Below are positions 46,894-55,259 of a DNA stretch of 64,000 bases, piece after piece (within the stretch, counting starts at the first letter, position 1; the number at the start of each line of letters is the position of its first letter). A program made the position numbers and the translations under genes. This DNA comes from Hyphomicrobium sp. GTDB lineage: Bacteria; Pseudomonadota; Alphaproteobacteria; Rhizobiales; Hyphomicrobiaceae. The stretch spans positions 21,498 to 85,497 of the forward strand of contig RXJH01000009.1 in NCBI GenBank assembly GCA_003987725.1, written 5' to 3'. The notes below the pieces were generated by a model that did no database searches, had not been told where the DNA came from, and worked only from the letters and a program-made list of their open reading frames with translations.

Positions 46894-46922
46894 CGGACGC
46901 GGTGCGATGAGCATCGCGTCCG
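46894..46922 (-). terminator. Hairpin at the 3' end of the 46926 gene
   Basis: CGGACGCG and CGCGTCCG (46894-46901, 46915-46922) form an 8-bp stem with an inner GCGATG/CATCGC option. On the minus strand it follows the stop codon by three bases; the following tract is AAATTT, so termination strength is uncertain. Confidence 0.45.
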
Positions 46923-46925
46923 GTA

Positions 46926-47429
46926 CTACTGGCGATTAGAAATCGGAGCTAAGGGCGGTGGGATCGAAAGGTCTTTCGCGAAAGTCCGATAAAATAAATC
47001 GCTGTAGTCACCTTCGTTGTCGAAGTATTTTCTGAGGCATGCATATTTAAATTCGATGGCTTTCTGCCGATCCCCCTCCATCTCCTCATTGATAATGGGA
47101 CGATCGTGCTCAATCTGGACCGCATCTAACCATATACCGCGGATAAATGACGTAACTTCAGGATCGAATAGATAGCGGGAACGATCCCATGCGCTGATTA
47201 GCTGAGGAAGACGGACCAAGTCAGGATGTCCATCCCTCATCCAAGGCGACATAAAATCTTGCACTTCAACGTAGACGGCGAAGCGCCGCTCAAAAATTGC
47301 GGCACGAATGGCTTGGGCAGACAACAGCGCTTGCGCTTCAGAAGAAAATCGCTCCGAGCGCCACGACAGAAATGCTGCCACCGCGGAAGCTGCAGCAGCG
47401 ACAGCCGATGCGAGCGCTGATAAGTCCAT
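46926..47429 (-). CDS. N-terminally membrane-anchored protein of unknown function
   Basis: 167-residue protein with an Ala-rich hydrophobic N-terminus (LSALASAVAAAASAVAAFLSW) that should span the membrane once. A hydrophilic, mostly helical domain follows, rich in Glu, Asp, Arg and aromatic residues (FERRFAVYVEVQDFMSPWM; WDRSRYLFDPEVTSFIRGIW). ATG 47429 has CGGAG upstream. The family is not recognised, but its layout is like that of many accessory membrane proteins. It lies 28 bases downstream of the split gene and is probably co-transcribed. Base composition is lower in GC than the core genes. Confidence 0.6.
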   Translation of the reverse strand: MDLSALASAVAAAASAVAAFLSWRSERFSSEAQALLSAQAIRAAIFERRFAVYVEVQDFMSPWMRDGHPDLVRLPQLISAWDRSRYLFDPEVTSFIRGIWLDAVQIEHDRPIINEEMEGDRQKAIEFKYACLRKYFDNEGDYSDLFYRTFAKDLSIPPPLAPISNRQ

Positions 47430-47457
47430 GTTGTCATCTCCGGGGGAGGTCGCCCCA

Positions 47458-47793
47458 TCATGGAATTCGAATTTCTCGCTGGTTATTGAAGTACTCGTCT
47501 ACCTCTGCTTGCTCGGTTACGCGCTCCACTGTGAAAACTAGAAACTTCTTTATATTCCCATCAAAAAACCGGACAAATCGGCCGTAGAGCTTCAAAGGAC
47601 CGCCCGAGTATTGGCTCCATGAGAAATCGTCTTCCCGCGGGAGACGTCCCTTCGCTACATACTCAATTCGAAAGCCCCTATCAAAGTCATGCGAGAAAAC
47701 GATTCCGGTTTTTGACCCTCGGCTGAACGAATTCACCACGGCCATAAATACTTTGTCATTCGCGTCAACTTCGTCAGCCTCGATCATCGCCAA
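47458..47793 (-). pseudogene. C-terminal part of a split or frameshifted gene of unknown function
   Basis: 111-codon frame beginning TTG/ATG near 47793-47787. Its sequence has ordinary protein character (VNSFSRGSKTGIVFSHDFDRGFRIEYVAKG; FVRFFDGNIKKFLVF). The frame stays open upstream of the ATG and reads SKIVDAQALAMIEADEVD, which continues more naturally from the preceding gene than that gene's own Arg-rich tail. The two therefore look like one gene of about 300 codons with a single-base frameshift. The alternative is two coupled genes sharing an ATGA overlap. Confidence 0.5.
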
Positions 47794-48377
47794 CGCTTGC
47801 GCGTCGACAATCTTACTCGGCGAATAGGCGCGCCGCTAACGATCCCGGCGGCGTCAGCACTTCTGCCGATGGGGCGATATATTGCCTTAAAAGAGTTCGA
47901 GGTAACGCAGCGAACTGTTTGAAGTTCTTTTTGATTTGTGACGATGCACTGATCTACCTCCTTAAGTTGACTAACTTCCTTTTCGGTGGGCTTTTTAGGA
48001 AGGCCGTTGGCCGCTCTGAGAATTTCGTTCTGTTCTTTCAACAGAGCGATGATTTCCTGCATTTCTGAGTTAGGTTGGGGTATCCAACTATTCAGCACAC
48101 GTTCCGAAAAGACGCCAAATGGCGCGCCAACAATTCCGCCTACGGCGGCGGCGATAATTGTTTGTTTGAACGAGCCTTCTTCGGGAGGGACGATGTATAG
48201 TGGCATCGCGCTGCGAGGCGCTTGAGCAATAATTTCTTTCTTTACGTAATAATGCCCAAGAATCGCGAGGGTTCGCGCCAACCCATAGTAACTCGCGCTA
48301 GCGTCATATAAGTCGAGCCGATTTTTGTCGGCGTCTCCCCCATAGAACACTAATGTGATGGTATTGTCGTTCGGCAC
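47784..48377 (-). pseudogene. N-terminal part of a split or frameshifted gene of unknown function
   Basis: 197-codon frame from GTG 48377. It opens with a beta/alpha region (NTITLVFYGGDADKNRLDLYDASASYYGLARTLAILGHYY). A hydrophobic Gly/Ala segment follows (TIIAAAVGGIVGAPFGVF), then a coiled-coil-like stretch (EMQEIIALLKEQNEILRAANG). The last dozen codons turn abruptly basic (RRVRLSTRKRWR), the look of out-of-frame reading, and end at 47784 inside the next frame. No function is recognised. With the membrane-anchored gene at 46926 it forms an accessory pair. Confidence 0.5.
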
Positions 48378-48602
48378 TACAATATCCCCGCGCGAATCAA
48401 TATGCGGTGAAAGATTACTGTGTGCTCAATGAGAGCATGAGGCTGCAAGGAGAGTTGCCCACTGACATTCATGGGCCAAAGAGTTTATTTTGGCATGAAG
48501 TTCTAGGGCTAGGCCTAGTCCAGCCCTATGAACCTCCCGACATAATCCTCGCTTTTCGCGACGCCGGCAAATGGCCTGGCTCACGCCGTGAAGGAGCTTA
48601 AA

Positions 48603-48641
48603 AAACTCGGGCGCGATGGGGGAAGTATCGCGCCCGAGTTT
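48603..48641 (-). terminator. Strong rho-independent terminator
   Basis: A perfect 15-bp stem (AAACTCGGGCGCGAT with its complement at 48627-48641) has a 9-base loop and, on the minus strand, runs into TTTTTT. It ends the small secreted-protein gene at 48655. Confidence 0.88.
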
Positions 48642-48654
48642 CGGTTGCGAGCTT

Positions 48655-48879
48655 TTACCGAATGCAGATCAGTTCCCCGTTGGGCGCGCGAACGGCCCGA
48701 TGGCCCGTGTGCCTCAGGCACCATGCTTGATTTTGCCCGCCCCAGATGCAGCGGCCGGTGACGCTGCTGCGATGGCGGTTCGGACCGCAGCCACCGAGAG
48801 CAAGGGCGGGTGTGGCCGCGGATGAGAGGTCGATGGACAGAAGTGCGAGACCGAGCAGGGACGCGAAAAGTTTTTTCAT
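48655..48879 (-). CDS. Small secreted Cys-containing protein
   Basis: 74-residue protein with a signal peptide (MKKLFASLLGLALLSIDLSSAATPALA) and a 45-residue mature part with four cysteines (GCGPNRHRSSVTGRC, WCLRHT, LICIR), probably two disulfides. Related GCG...HR...G.C peptides are common in Hyphomicrobiales and of unknown role. ATG 48879 follows AAGGAG by 8 bases, and the gene ends at a strong terminator, so it is a well-formed monocistronic gene. Confidence 0.78.
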   Translation of the reverse strand: MKKLFASLLGLALLSIDLSSAATPALALGGCGPNRHRSSVTGRCIWGGQNQAWCLRHTGHRAVRAPNGELICIR

Positions 48880-49104
48880 GACGAAATCTCCTTGAGTGCG
48901 CGCGAAATTGCTCATTTTTGAGCACGCAATTCTTAGTTTCCATCCCATTAACTGAACTGGGCATTAATGACGTGTGCGTTGTAACAAGGCAAGCGCGGAC
49001 GGCCCTCCACATCTCGCAAGGTTGACGAAGGGCATGAGTTCGTGCCGCGCTTTTTTTTGAAGAGCAGAGCGCCCGTCGAACGAAGGGCGTGCGTTGTTAT
49101 AACC

Positions 49105-50589
49105 TCACTGCGCTGTCACCGGCGCGATACCTGCATTGCGCGACACGGGCGGCGGGTTCCATTTGCCTGTCAACGCATCCGATTTCGGAGCGTAGAGGCG
49201 CATGGTCAGATTGAATGGCCCTTTCGGTGCCGGCAGCCAGTTCGCTTCTTTATCGGTGCCCGGACTCTCGTTCTGGAAATAGAGATCGAGCGAGCCATCC
49301 GCGTTGAACTTGAGGGGCATCCAGCTGCTGACCGCGAAGCGATTTAGATTGTTGGAGACCTGGAACCCTTCTTCGTCATAGAGCGTGATTGACCAGAAGG
49401 CATCGACCGGCGGCATCGACGCCTTGTCGAAATGGATCGTGTATTTGTTGGCGCCATCGAGAGGCTTGCCAGTGTTGTCCGCGAGGTTTGCCGGATAGAT
49501 CGCGTCCTCGGGTAGGTTGGCCCCGAGGCCATATTGGGTAATGAGCGCGCGCTTCAGATAGTAGTTGCCGTAGACTCCCATTGTATCGGTGTTCATCGAC
49601 CAGCCATTGGCCACTCGCGCCAGTGTCGGGAGCTTCCAACTGATAAGCTGCTGCGCGTCTTGTGGAGCCGTTTCGAGAGCCTTTTGAACCGCGGGCTCCA
49701 ATTTGGTGATGTCGAAGCTTTTGCCCGGTTCGATGCCGATCCGGCGCATCTGCGCGATGATCGGCTGGTCCGTTATATGCGGCGGATGCAGCTTCAAAAG
49801 TTCGGCGGCATAAGCAAAGAATTTGCCGGCAGGCATCGTATCGACGAGGGTTTTTGGCGGCGTCTTTACGTCGACGCTTGGATCAATCTTGGCTTCGATC
49901 GGCGCCGGCGTTTTGCCCCACTCGGACAGCGGCGTGATCTTGAAGCCTGCTTGAATCTCGTGAACCGCATCGTAGTCAGCCGGGCCATCCGTCTTCGTGC
50001 GGCCGATGATCCAGATGTAGGGTGTCGGCGCGTCGATAAGCTCAGTGTCTTTGGGCAGCTTGAACTCGTCGATCAGCTTCCCCTTTTTGTCGGGCGTCCA
50101 ACCCGGTGGCACGATGACAAAATTACCGGCTTCAGTTCCGGTGGTTCGCCAGCCGGGTGAGGCGAAGACATCCGTCCACATGTCGAGCATCGGTAAGAGG
50201 TAGTATCGCCCGTGGGTATCGGGCACCGAGACAACAACGGGTTCTTTTGTGAGATCGAGCCAGGCGCTCGAATAGAGCGTATCGAAATTCGGACGGACGA
50301 CGGTCCGCATGTCGGCTGTTGGATAGGCTTCTATATTCGCGAAGGTATTCATCGGACCGCCGATCGATCCTTTGCCCGGCGGCGTGTTGATCAGCTGCTT
50401 CCGGGTCAAATCCATCGTCACGGGGGAATAGAAATAAAGGTAGGCATTGACGGCGATGTCGTGCGCTTCCTGCGGGCTGATGGCCTGAGCTCTGACCGCC
50501 GTCGCGTGACCGGCGACTATGGCAAAGGACGAAGCGGAAATGAGCGAGCTTATAAGTCGGCCTCTTCCTCGCGCCGAACACGCTGGCAT
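49105..50589 (-). CDS. DUF1254/DUF1214 exported protein
   Basis: 494-residue periplasmic protein. After a signal peptide (RLISSLISASSFAIVAGHATAVRAQA) comes a DUF1254 domain (EAHDIAVNAYLYFYSPVTMDLTRKQ; VVRPNFDTLYSSAWLDL; RYYLLPMLDMWTDVFAS). A DUF1214 domain follows (ALITQYGLGANLPEDAIYP; FWSITLYDEEGFQV; NLTMRLYAPK). These paired domains are frequent in soil bacteria; their biochemical role is not established. ATG 50589 has AGGAGA seven bases upstream; the frame extends to 50688 without support. Confidence 0.9.
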   Translation of the reverse strand: MPACSARGRGRLISSLISASSFAIVAGHATAVRAQAISPQEAHDIAVNAYLYFYSPVTMDLTRKQLINTPPGKGSIGGPMNTFANIEAYPTADMRTVVRPNFDTLYSSAWLDLTKEPVVVSVPDTHGRYYLLPMLDMWTDVFASPGWRTTGTEAGNFVIVPPGWTPDKKGKLIDEFKLPKDTELIDAPTPYIWIIGRTKTDGPADYDAVHEIQAGFKITPLSEWGKTPAPIEAKIDPSVDVKTPPKTLVDTMPAGKFFAYAAELLKLHPPHITDQPIIAQMRRIGIEPGKSFDITKLEPAVQKALETAPQDAQQLISWKLPTLARVANGWSMNTDTMGVYGNYYLKRALITQYGLGANLPEDAIYPANLADNTGKPLDGANKYTIHFDKASMPPVDAFWSITLYDEEGFQVSNNLNRFAVSSWMPLKFNADGSLDLYFQNESPGTDKEANWLPAPKGPFNLTMRLYAPKSDALTGKWNPPPVSRNAGIAPVTAQ

Positions 50590-50900
50590 GGCATAGTCTC
50601 CTACCCTCTCGGACCCCGCGCCCGAGAGGCAGACTACGGTTTTCATACGATCGCGCTTGGATCCTATTCCACAGGGTAAACGAAGCATTCCGCTTCATCA
50701 TGCGCCGACAGCTTCGTCATGCCGACGGAGGTTGGCACTCAGGGGCCATTGCCAGTCCTGCGCTGAATAGGGCATGACCTCCGACCGTATTCTTCAGTTG
50801 AAGTTGCTGTGCGTGTTGCATTTTCGCGATAGCTGAAAGGCACATTCCCTGATTGTATCCCCGGTGATTGTAACCCGGGGGTGGGGGAGGAGTGGACGAT

Positions 50901-51362
50901 ATGCGGCATCTCAAATTCATCGGTGTCGTATTCATCGGCGCAATGCTCGCGGGTTGTGGCAGCCAAAGTGCCGAAAATGCCGGTCTCGCCAACATGCCAC
51001 TCAAAACATCCGATGCCCGCCTTAAGATTTATCGAACCGATACTTTAGAATCGGCCGGAGACGCGGCGCGTGTACGGATCGATGGCCGAGAGGTGGCCAG
51101 TCTCGGAATCGGCGGATCGACAATGCTCGATGTCCCTGCCGGCCATCACAAGATCGTTGTCGACAGTGTTTTGCATCCGAACGTCTACGAGATTTCGCTC
51201 GTGGCCAAGCCAGGCGCGCATTATGCGCTTGAAGTCTCGCCGCGATCTGAGGCGACGGTTGCGAGGATGTTCGGTGTGGTTGGCATGTTGGCGGAATCTA
51301 CCGCCAATCAAAATGGCGGGGAATTCCAAATTCGCGTCGTAGAACCTGCGGAAAAAACTTAG
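50901..51362 (+). CDS. Lipoprotein with DUF-type beta domain
   Basis: 153-residue lipoprotein. The signal sequence MRHLKFIGVVFIGAMLAGC ends in a lipobox (MLAGC) with the lipidated Cys19. The mature part is beta-rich (ARLKIYRTDTLESAGDAARVRIDGREVASLGIGGS; VPAGHHKIVVDS), a pattern seen in DUF2846-like outer-membrane-associated lipoproteins. ATG 50901 is chosen because GGGGGAGGA lies nine bases before it. It is divergent from the DUF1254 gene. Confidence 0.75.
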   Translation: MRHLKFIGVVFIGAMLAGCGSQSAENAGLANMPLKTSDARLKIYRTDTLESAGDAARVRIDGREVASLGIGGSTMLDVPAGHHKIVVDSVLHPNVYEISLVAKPGAHYALEVSPRSEATVARMFGVVGMLAESTANQNGGEFQIRVVEPAEKT

Positions 51363-51457
51363 TCCAATTGCAAGTAGCGAGGCTCCGCCGCCCCACTTTA
51401 TGAGCATCGCGTGCGGATTTTCCCCACAACAGACATTGCCCCGACGTTGCCGCCGGC

Positions 51458-52924
51458 CTATTCCAATCTCAGCAAAATCGCCCGGTCCAATGCCAGGAAG
51501 GATTTTGTCCGTCCTTTGCCTTGCGCAATCATTGCAGGCGCGTCTTGTGCGGGAACCACGACCCATGCGGGCTTTGCGATCGTCGATATCGTGTTTCGAT
51601 CGATTGTCGTCACCCTCAGGGGCCCATAAGAAAGCTCATTCAGGCCCGCATACATGTTTGTCCGATAAATCGGAGCCGGTGATTCGCGGACGAGCTCGGC
51701 AATTTGCGCACCTGCAATCTTCGAACGAATATAAGCTGGCTTGATCAATCCATCGACGATCGAATGGACGGCGGCATATCCCAAAAAGACGACCGCGATG
51801 CAAACGCCGCTCGCGACGAGGACTGTCCGACGTTCCGACAAAGCATCGTAGGCGATGCCACCGAGAACGCACAGCGGCAGCACCATCGGTAAGATATAGC
51901 GGGGATTGACCTCGGCGGGCCAAAACAGAATGACCGAAGTACACGCAAAGGCATAGCAGCTCAGCGCCAGGATGAAATTTTGCGGGACGGTTTGTTTGAC
52001 AGATCTTGCGCCGGTTATCAGGAGGGCGCCAGCCAAGAACGCCGCTGGAAGGGTCTCGACAAAGAAGTTGGCGGCGTTGGAGAATGGATGCGGGAGAGCG
52101 ATCCCATTGGAGGCGAGCCGTGTGTATCTCAGCCATTCGCTTTGATCACCCGGCACGAAAACGTAGGCGTACCATGAGCCCGCGGGAATGGCCGCGAGAA
52201 GGCCAGCCAGAACAAGGCCCGGAATTTGCCACCACGTCGATGTCATGGCGACGAACGTCAGGAGGCCCAGCATAAAATAGGCAACCGGCTGAGGGCCCTT
52301 CAGGAGAGCAGCCACCGCCAGAAGCCCACCAATACCAATCCAACGGCCAACAGAAATTCGTCCGGTGGTATACGAACGCCACCACGCGAGGAAAGCGCCG
52401 AACAGTATCACTGCCAGTGGAATGTCGGCCACCGACGTCGCGTAATATCGCATTACGATGGGGCTCGCTAAAAATAGCGCGGCCCCAAACACCGCCGCCT
52501 CGGCGCTTGCCACCGGCCGTAAGGCGCGCCAAACCAGAAGAACACCTGCCAGTAGCGATAGAATTATCGGGAGGCGGGCGATAAATGGAATTACATGTCC
52601 GGACGGCAAGCTAATTGCCGCTATGAGCCAGGATAAAAGCGTTGGTCGCTCTATAAAACGAAAATTGTAGAGGTGCGGTGTGAGCCAATTGCCATCGTCC
52701 AATGCGCTCTGCGCAATGTTTACGGTTAGTCCTTCGACATAGTGATATCCATGAAAAAGCGCTGGCGGCACCGCGACCAGCAGCCAGACGCCAATCAGCA
52801 GAAGAAACGATAAATCTCGACCGGCTACCGCCTCCCACAATCGAATGACTTTTTGCGCCGATTGTTGCAGCGCTGAGGCGCGCCCATACTCGCCGAGGCG
52901 GAAATCAGCAATTTCATTTGTCAT
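51458..52924 (-). CDS. ArnT/GT39-like membrane glycosyltransferase
   Basis: 488-residue protein with about 11-12 membrane helices. The first periplasmic loop HYVEGLTVNIAQSALDDGNWLTPHLYNFRFIERPTLLSWLIA carries the acidic residue and layout of family-39-type glycosyltransferases that use polyprenyl-phosphate sugars. Later segments include FWPAEVNPRYILPMVLP. A short soluble C-terminal domain follows. ATG 52924 is taken over the upstream frame to 53095, though no clear ribosome binding site is present. Acceptor (lipid A, protein or other) is unknown. Confidence 0.82.
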   Translation of the reverse strand: MTNEIADFRLGEYGRASALQQSAQKVIRLWEAVAGRDLSFLLLIGVWLLVAVPPALFHGYHYVEGLTVNIAQSALDDGNWLTPHLYNFRFIERPTLLSWLIAAISLPSGHVIPFIARLPIILSLLAGVLLVWRALRPVASAEAAVFGAALFLASPIVMRYYATSVADIPLAVILFGAFLAWWRSYTTGRISVGRWIGIGGLLAVAALLKGPQPVAYFMLGLLTFVAMTSTWWQIPGLVLAGLLAAIPAGSWYAYVFVPGDQSEWLRYTRLASNGIALPHPFSNAANFFVETLPAAFLAGALLITGARSVKQTVPQNFILALSCYAFACTSVILFWPAEVNPRYILPMVLPLCVLGGIAYDALSERRTVLVASGVCIAVVFLGYAAVHSIVDGLIKPAYIRSKIAGAQIAELVRESPAPIYRTNMYAGLNELSYGPLRVTTIDRNTISTIAKPAWVVVPAQDAPAMIAQGKGRTKSFLALDRAILLRLE

Positions 52925-52974
52925 TTTTTGGGAGGTACCTGACGGCGAGAGGTATACGAGAGCTTGCCTATCAC

Positions 52975-53118
52975 ATGTTTGTCGTCGAGGGCAGAATAAC
53001 GCCGTTCTTCTTACGGTTCTGTATGTATTTCGCTTTGGGGTTCGCCTGTGGCGCCAATGTCCTAGTTGTGCCCACGGAGATCCGCACTCAGACATCTGTC
53101 ATAATCATGCGTGTCTAG
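52975..53118 (+). CDS. Doubtful small hydrophobic ORF
   Basis: 47 codons from ATG 52975, divergent from the glycosyltransferase. It contains one hydrophobic stretch (FFLRFCMYFALGFACGANVLVV) and stops inside the second dispersed repeat. Ribosome binding site and codon bias are weak; it may be chance. Confidence 0.25.
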   Translation: MFVVEGRITPFFLRFCMYFALGFACGANVLVVPTEIRTQTSVIIMRV

Positions 53119-53155
53119 GCTTCTTGTGGATTCCGGCCTAGGCCGGGAGGACGGT
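53106..53155 (+). repeat. Dispersed palindromic repeat, copy 2
   Basis: GTGTCTAGGCTT followed by TCCGGCCTAGGCCGGGAGGACGGTG, with hairpin arms CCGGCCTAGGCCGG. It shares the order and most bases of copy 1 at 46816-46866, diverging in the loop. Confidence 0.6.
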
Positions 53156-53314
53156 GCGGCGGATTCGGGACGCAAAACGCTGCGGGCGTCCTAACTTCCC
53201 GTCTTCGAACAATTTTAGCCCCAGCTGACAAACTTCCCCCGAATTGCATTATGTCCGCATGCAGCATAATTTAGGCGCCAAGCCAGGGATTTGCTGCTCG
53301 CCGCGCGGGACGCA
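53156..53314. other. Intergenic tail after repeat copy 2
   Basis: No gene seen between the repeat and the methyltransferase stop. It includes a short imperfect inverted repeat ATTATG...CATAAT near 53248-53270. Confidence 0.4.
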
Positions 53315-54130
53315 TCAATCAAGTGTAACCGTCACGCGCAGGAAGGCTGCCGGGATCAATGTGGCGTTGTCACTTGGGCTGGTGTTCTGGCTCTCGAACA
53401 GAGCAACCAATTCCTTCCACAGATCGTCGGCTCGCCCGCTTTTTTCCGCCGCCTCGAAGGCATTCATGGTGGGGCCGTAGTAGTTGCGGAATGCATCCAC
53501 GAACGCGGACGGCGCGCCAGGAAAGTTGAACCAGTAAGTATCCCTGCTGAGCGCCACGTTGTCCCGCGGCACGCCGGCGCTCGCAAATCGCTCGATCACA
53601 TTGGCTTCGATCCCCCATGTCATCGGACTGATGAACCCTTCCGGCGGTGGCGGCGAATAGGCGGCACTGATCTTCAGGACCTGTGCGACCAACGTTGGAT
53701 CATTCGGGATCCAGTTTCCCATCATGATGCGTCCTCCGGGGCGAGTCACACGCACCATCTCCTTCGCCACATCGACCGCGTTTGGGGCGAACATGGCGCC
53801 AAAGACGCTGACGACAAGATCAAAGGTCTTGTCGTCGAGCCCGGCGAGATTGCTCGCGTCGCCCTCCTGGAACCGAAGGTTCGGGAGACCCTGTTCCCGC
53901 GCACGCCGGTTGCCAGCCTCGACAAGGTTGCGCGCGATATCGACTCCGAGAACGTCCGCTCCTGCTTTCGCCGCCGGCAGGGCCGTTGTGCCATCGCCAC
54001 ATCCGAGGTCCAAGACCTTGAGCTTCTTCGTGACTCCAAGTGTGCTGACAAGGGCTTCGCCGCTCTCTCTCATACTCGCGGCAATGCGGGTGAAGTCGCC
54101 TTTTTCCCAAAGGGCTTTGTTGGGGTTCAT
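53315..54130 (-). CDS. Class I SAM-dependent methyltransferase
   Basis: 271-residue methyltransferase of the UbiE/methyltransf_25 type. The SAM motif LDLGCGDGTTALPAAKAGADVLGVD lies near residues 41-65, followed by ARNLVEAGNRRA, FDLVVSVFGAMFAPNAVDVA and RPGGRIMMGNW. ATG 54130 follows AAGGAG. It is 47 bases downstream of the diiron-protein gene and on the same strand, so they probably form an operon. Substrate not known. Confidence 0.88.
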   Translation of the reverse strand: MNPNKALWEKGDFTRIAASMRESGEALVSTLGVTKKLKVLDLGCGDGTTALPAAKAGADVLGVDIARNLVEAGNRRAREQGLPNLRFQEGDASNLAGLDDKTFDLVVSVFGAMFAPNAVDVAKEMVRVTRPGGRIMMGNWIPNDPTLVAQVLKISAAYSPPPPEGFISPMTWGIEANVIERFASAGVPRDNVALSRDTYWFNFPGAPSAFVDAFRNYYGPTMNAFEAAEKSGRADDLWKELVALFESQNTSPSDNATLIPAAFLRVTVTLD

Positions 54131-54177
54131 TGAAGTACTCCTTGGTGGCGAAGTCTGCTCTGCCTCGTCCCGAAGAC

Positions 54178-55110
54178 TTATTGGAGCACCGTGAGCGCCG
54201 TCTCTATACGCTTGCCTTGCCGCGCGGTGATCAGGCCGAAAAGCACCTTTACGAAGTGCGGATGCTGGGCTCCGGAGTGAATATACTGCCAACGGTAGGC
54301 CTTGAGAAACGCGTCCTCGATCGCCCGCGTCTCCGGCGCCTCAACGACACGGCCGCAGGTCGCCGAGAAGTAGGCTGCATCGGCGATAGCCTGGACCTGC
54401 AGTATACCGTCTATCGCTGCAACCAGCCCGATGAACTCATCGACCGCCCGGTCGCGCTGCTCTGCGGTCAGCTCAGCGTCGTGGCGCACCCACTCGAGTT
54501 CATCGAGGATCGCGTGCTGGCTCTCTTCCTTCCAATGATAGAGGAATACGTCCTTGAACAGTTCGGAGATCTCAGCGTCGGCGTCGATGCTCTGGCGATA
54601 GTGAAGCTGGGTGAAAAGCTCAATATCCAGTGTCAGCGCAAGAACAGCCCACGTACTTTTGCCGAGCACTGCGCGGGCGACGGCATTCGGGTCGATGTTG
54701 AAGCGATACCCCTCAGGCAGAACCTCGCAGATCATCGTGTCGATGCGGCGGAACAGAGCCTGGTGCTTTAATTCCTCGTCGCTGAACCTGACGAGTGCCT
54801 CGAGCGCGACCTGGTCGCCGAACCAGTGGTCATGGCTCAACTCCAGAACCTTGGCATTGATGAAGCGCTCGACGAGCCCGAAGATATTGGCGTAGGTGCG
54901 GCCCTGGATTTGACTCACGAACCGCTTTTCGCCTGCTGAGAGCGTGGCAAACGCGTCAGCGAGTGCGAGACCCTCGGGGAGGAATTTCTGGGCGACATCG
55001 AAGCGCCGTCCACGGATCACGTCCTTGTCGATGTCCCATCGCACGCGCTTCGACGTCTCTACGCAACGTGCATACCGTTCAGTGTCAGGCATCCTATCGA
55101 TCGCATCCAT
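54178..55110 (-). CDS. Ferritin-like diiron protein (possible oxygenase)
   Basis: 310-residue, mainly helical cytoplasmic protein. Carboxylate/histidine metal motifs appear in order: ELSHDHW, FSDEELKHQALF (ExxH-like) and YHWKEESQHAILDELEW (ExxxH-like), the pattern of a four-helix diiron site as in AurF-type N-oxygenases and ferritin-like proteins. ATG 55110 follows GGAGACGG; the frame upstream to 55227 reads out-of-frame-like. It is followed by a methyltransferase gene and opposed by an AraC regulator, suggesting a small inducible modification or detoxification unit (inference). Confidence 0.72.
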   Translation of the reverse strand: MDAIDRMPDTERYARCVETSKRVRWDIDKDVIRGRRFDVAQKFLPEGLALADAFATLSAGEKRFVSQIQGRTYANIFGLVERFINAKVLELSHDHWFGDQVALEALVRFSDEELKHQALFRRIDTMICEVLPEGYRFNIDPNAVARAVLGKSTWAVLALTLDIELFTQLHYRQSIDADAEISELFKDVFLYHWKEESQHAILDELEWVRHDAELTAEQRDRAVDEFIGLVAAIDGILQVQAIADAAYFSATCGRVVEAPETRAIEDAFLKAYRWQYIHSGAQHPHFVKVLFGLITARQGKRIETALTVLQ

Positions 55111-55259
55111 TTTCCGTCTCCATTTTCGGCGCGGTGCTCCGGATCGATGAGCGAACCGCCTCGTTGATGCTGAAGTCTGTAAGTCGGAAGCCGATCGCAA
55201 CGCCATGATCGATCCTCCGGAAGACATGACCGAAACACCTGATCCTGTTAGAAGCAGGT

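Noticed and set aside
48407-48601. 64-codon frame starting GTG between the split gene and the terminator
   Set aside because: No good ribosome binding site, no family, and it ends in the neighbouring terminator; coding status not supportable.
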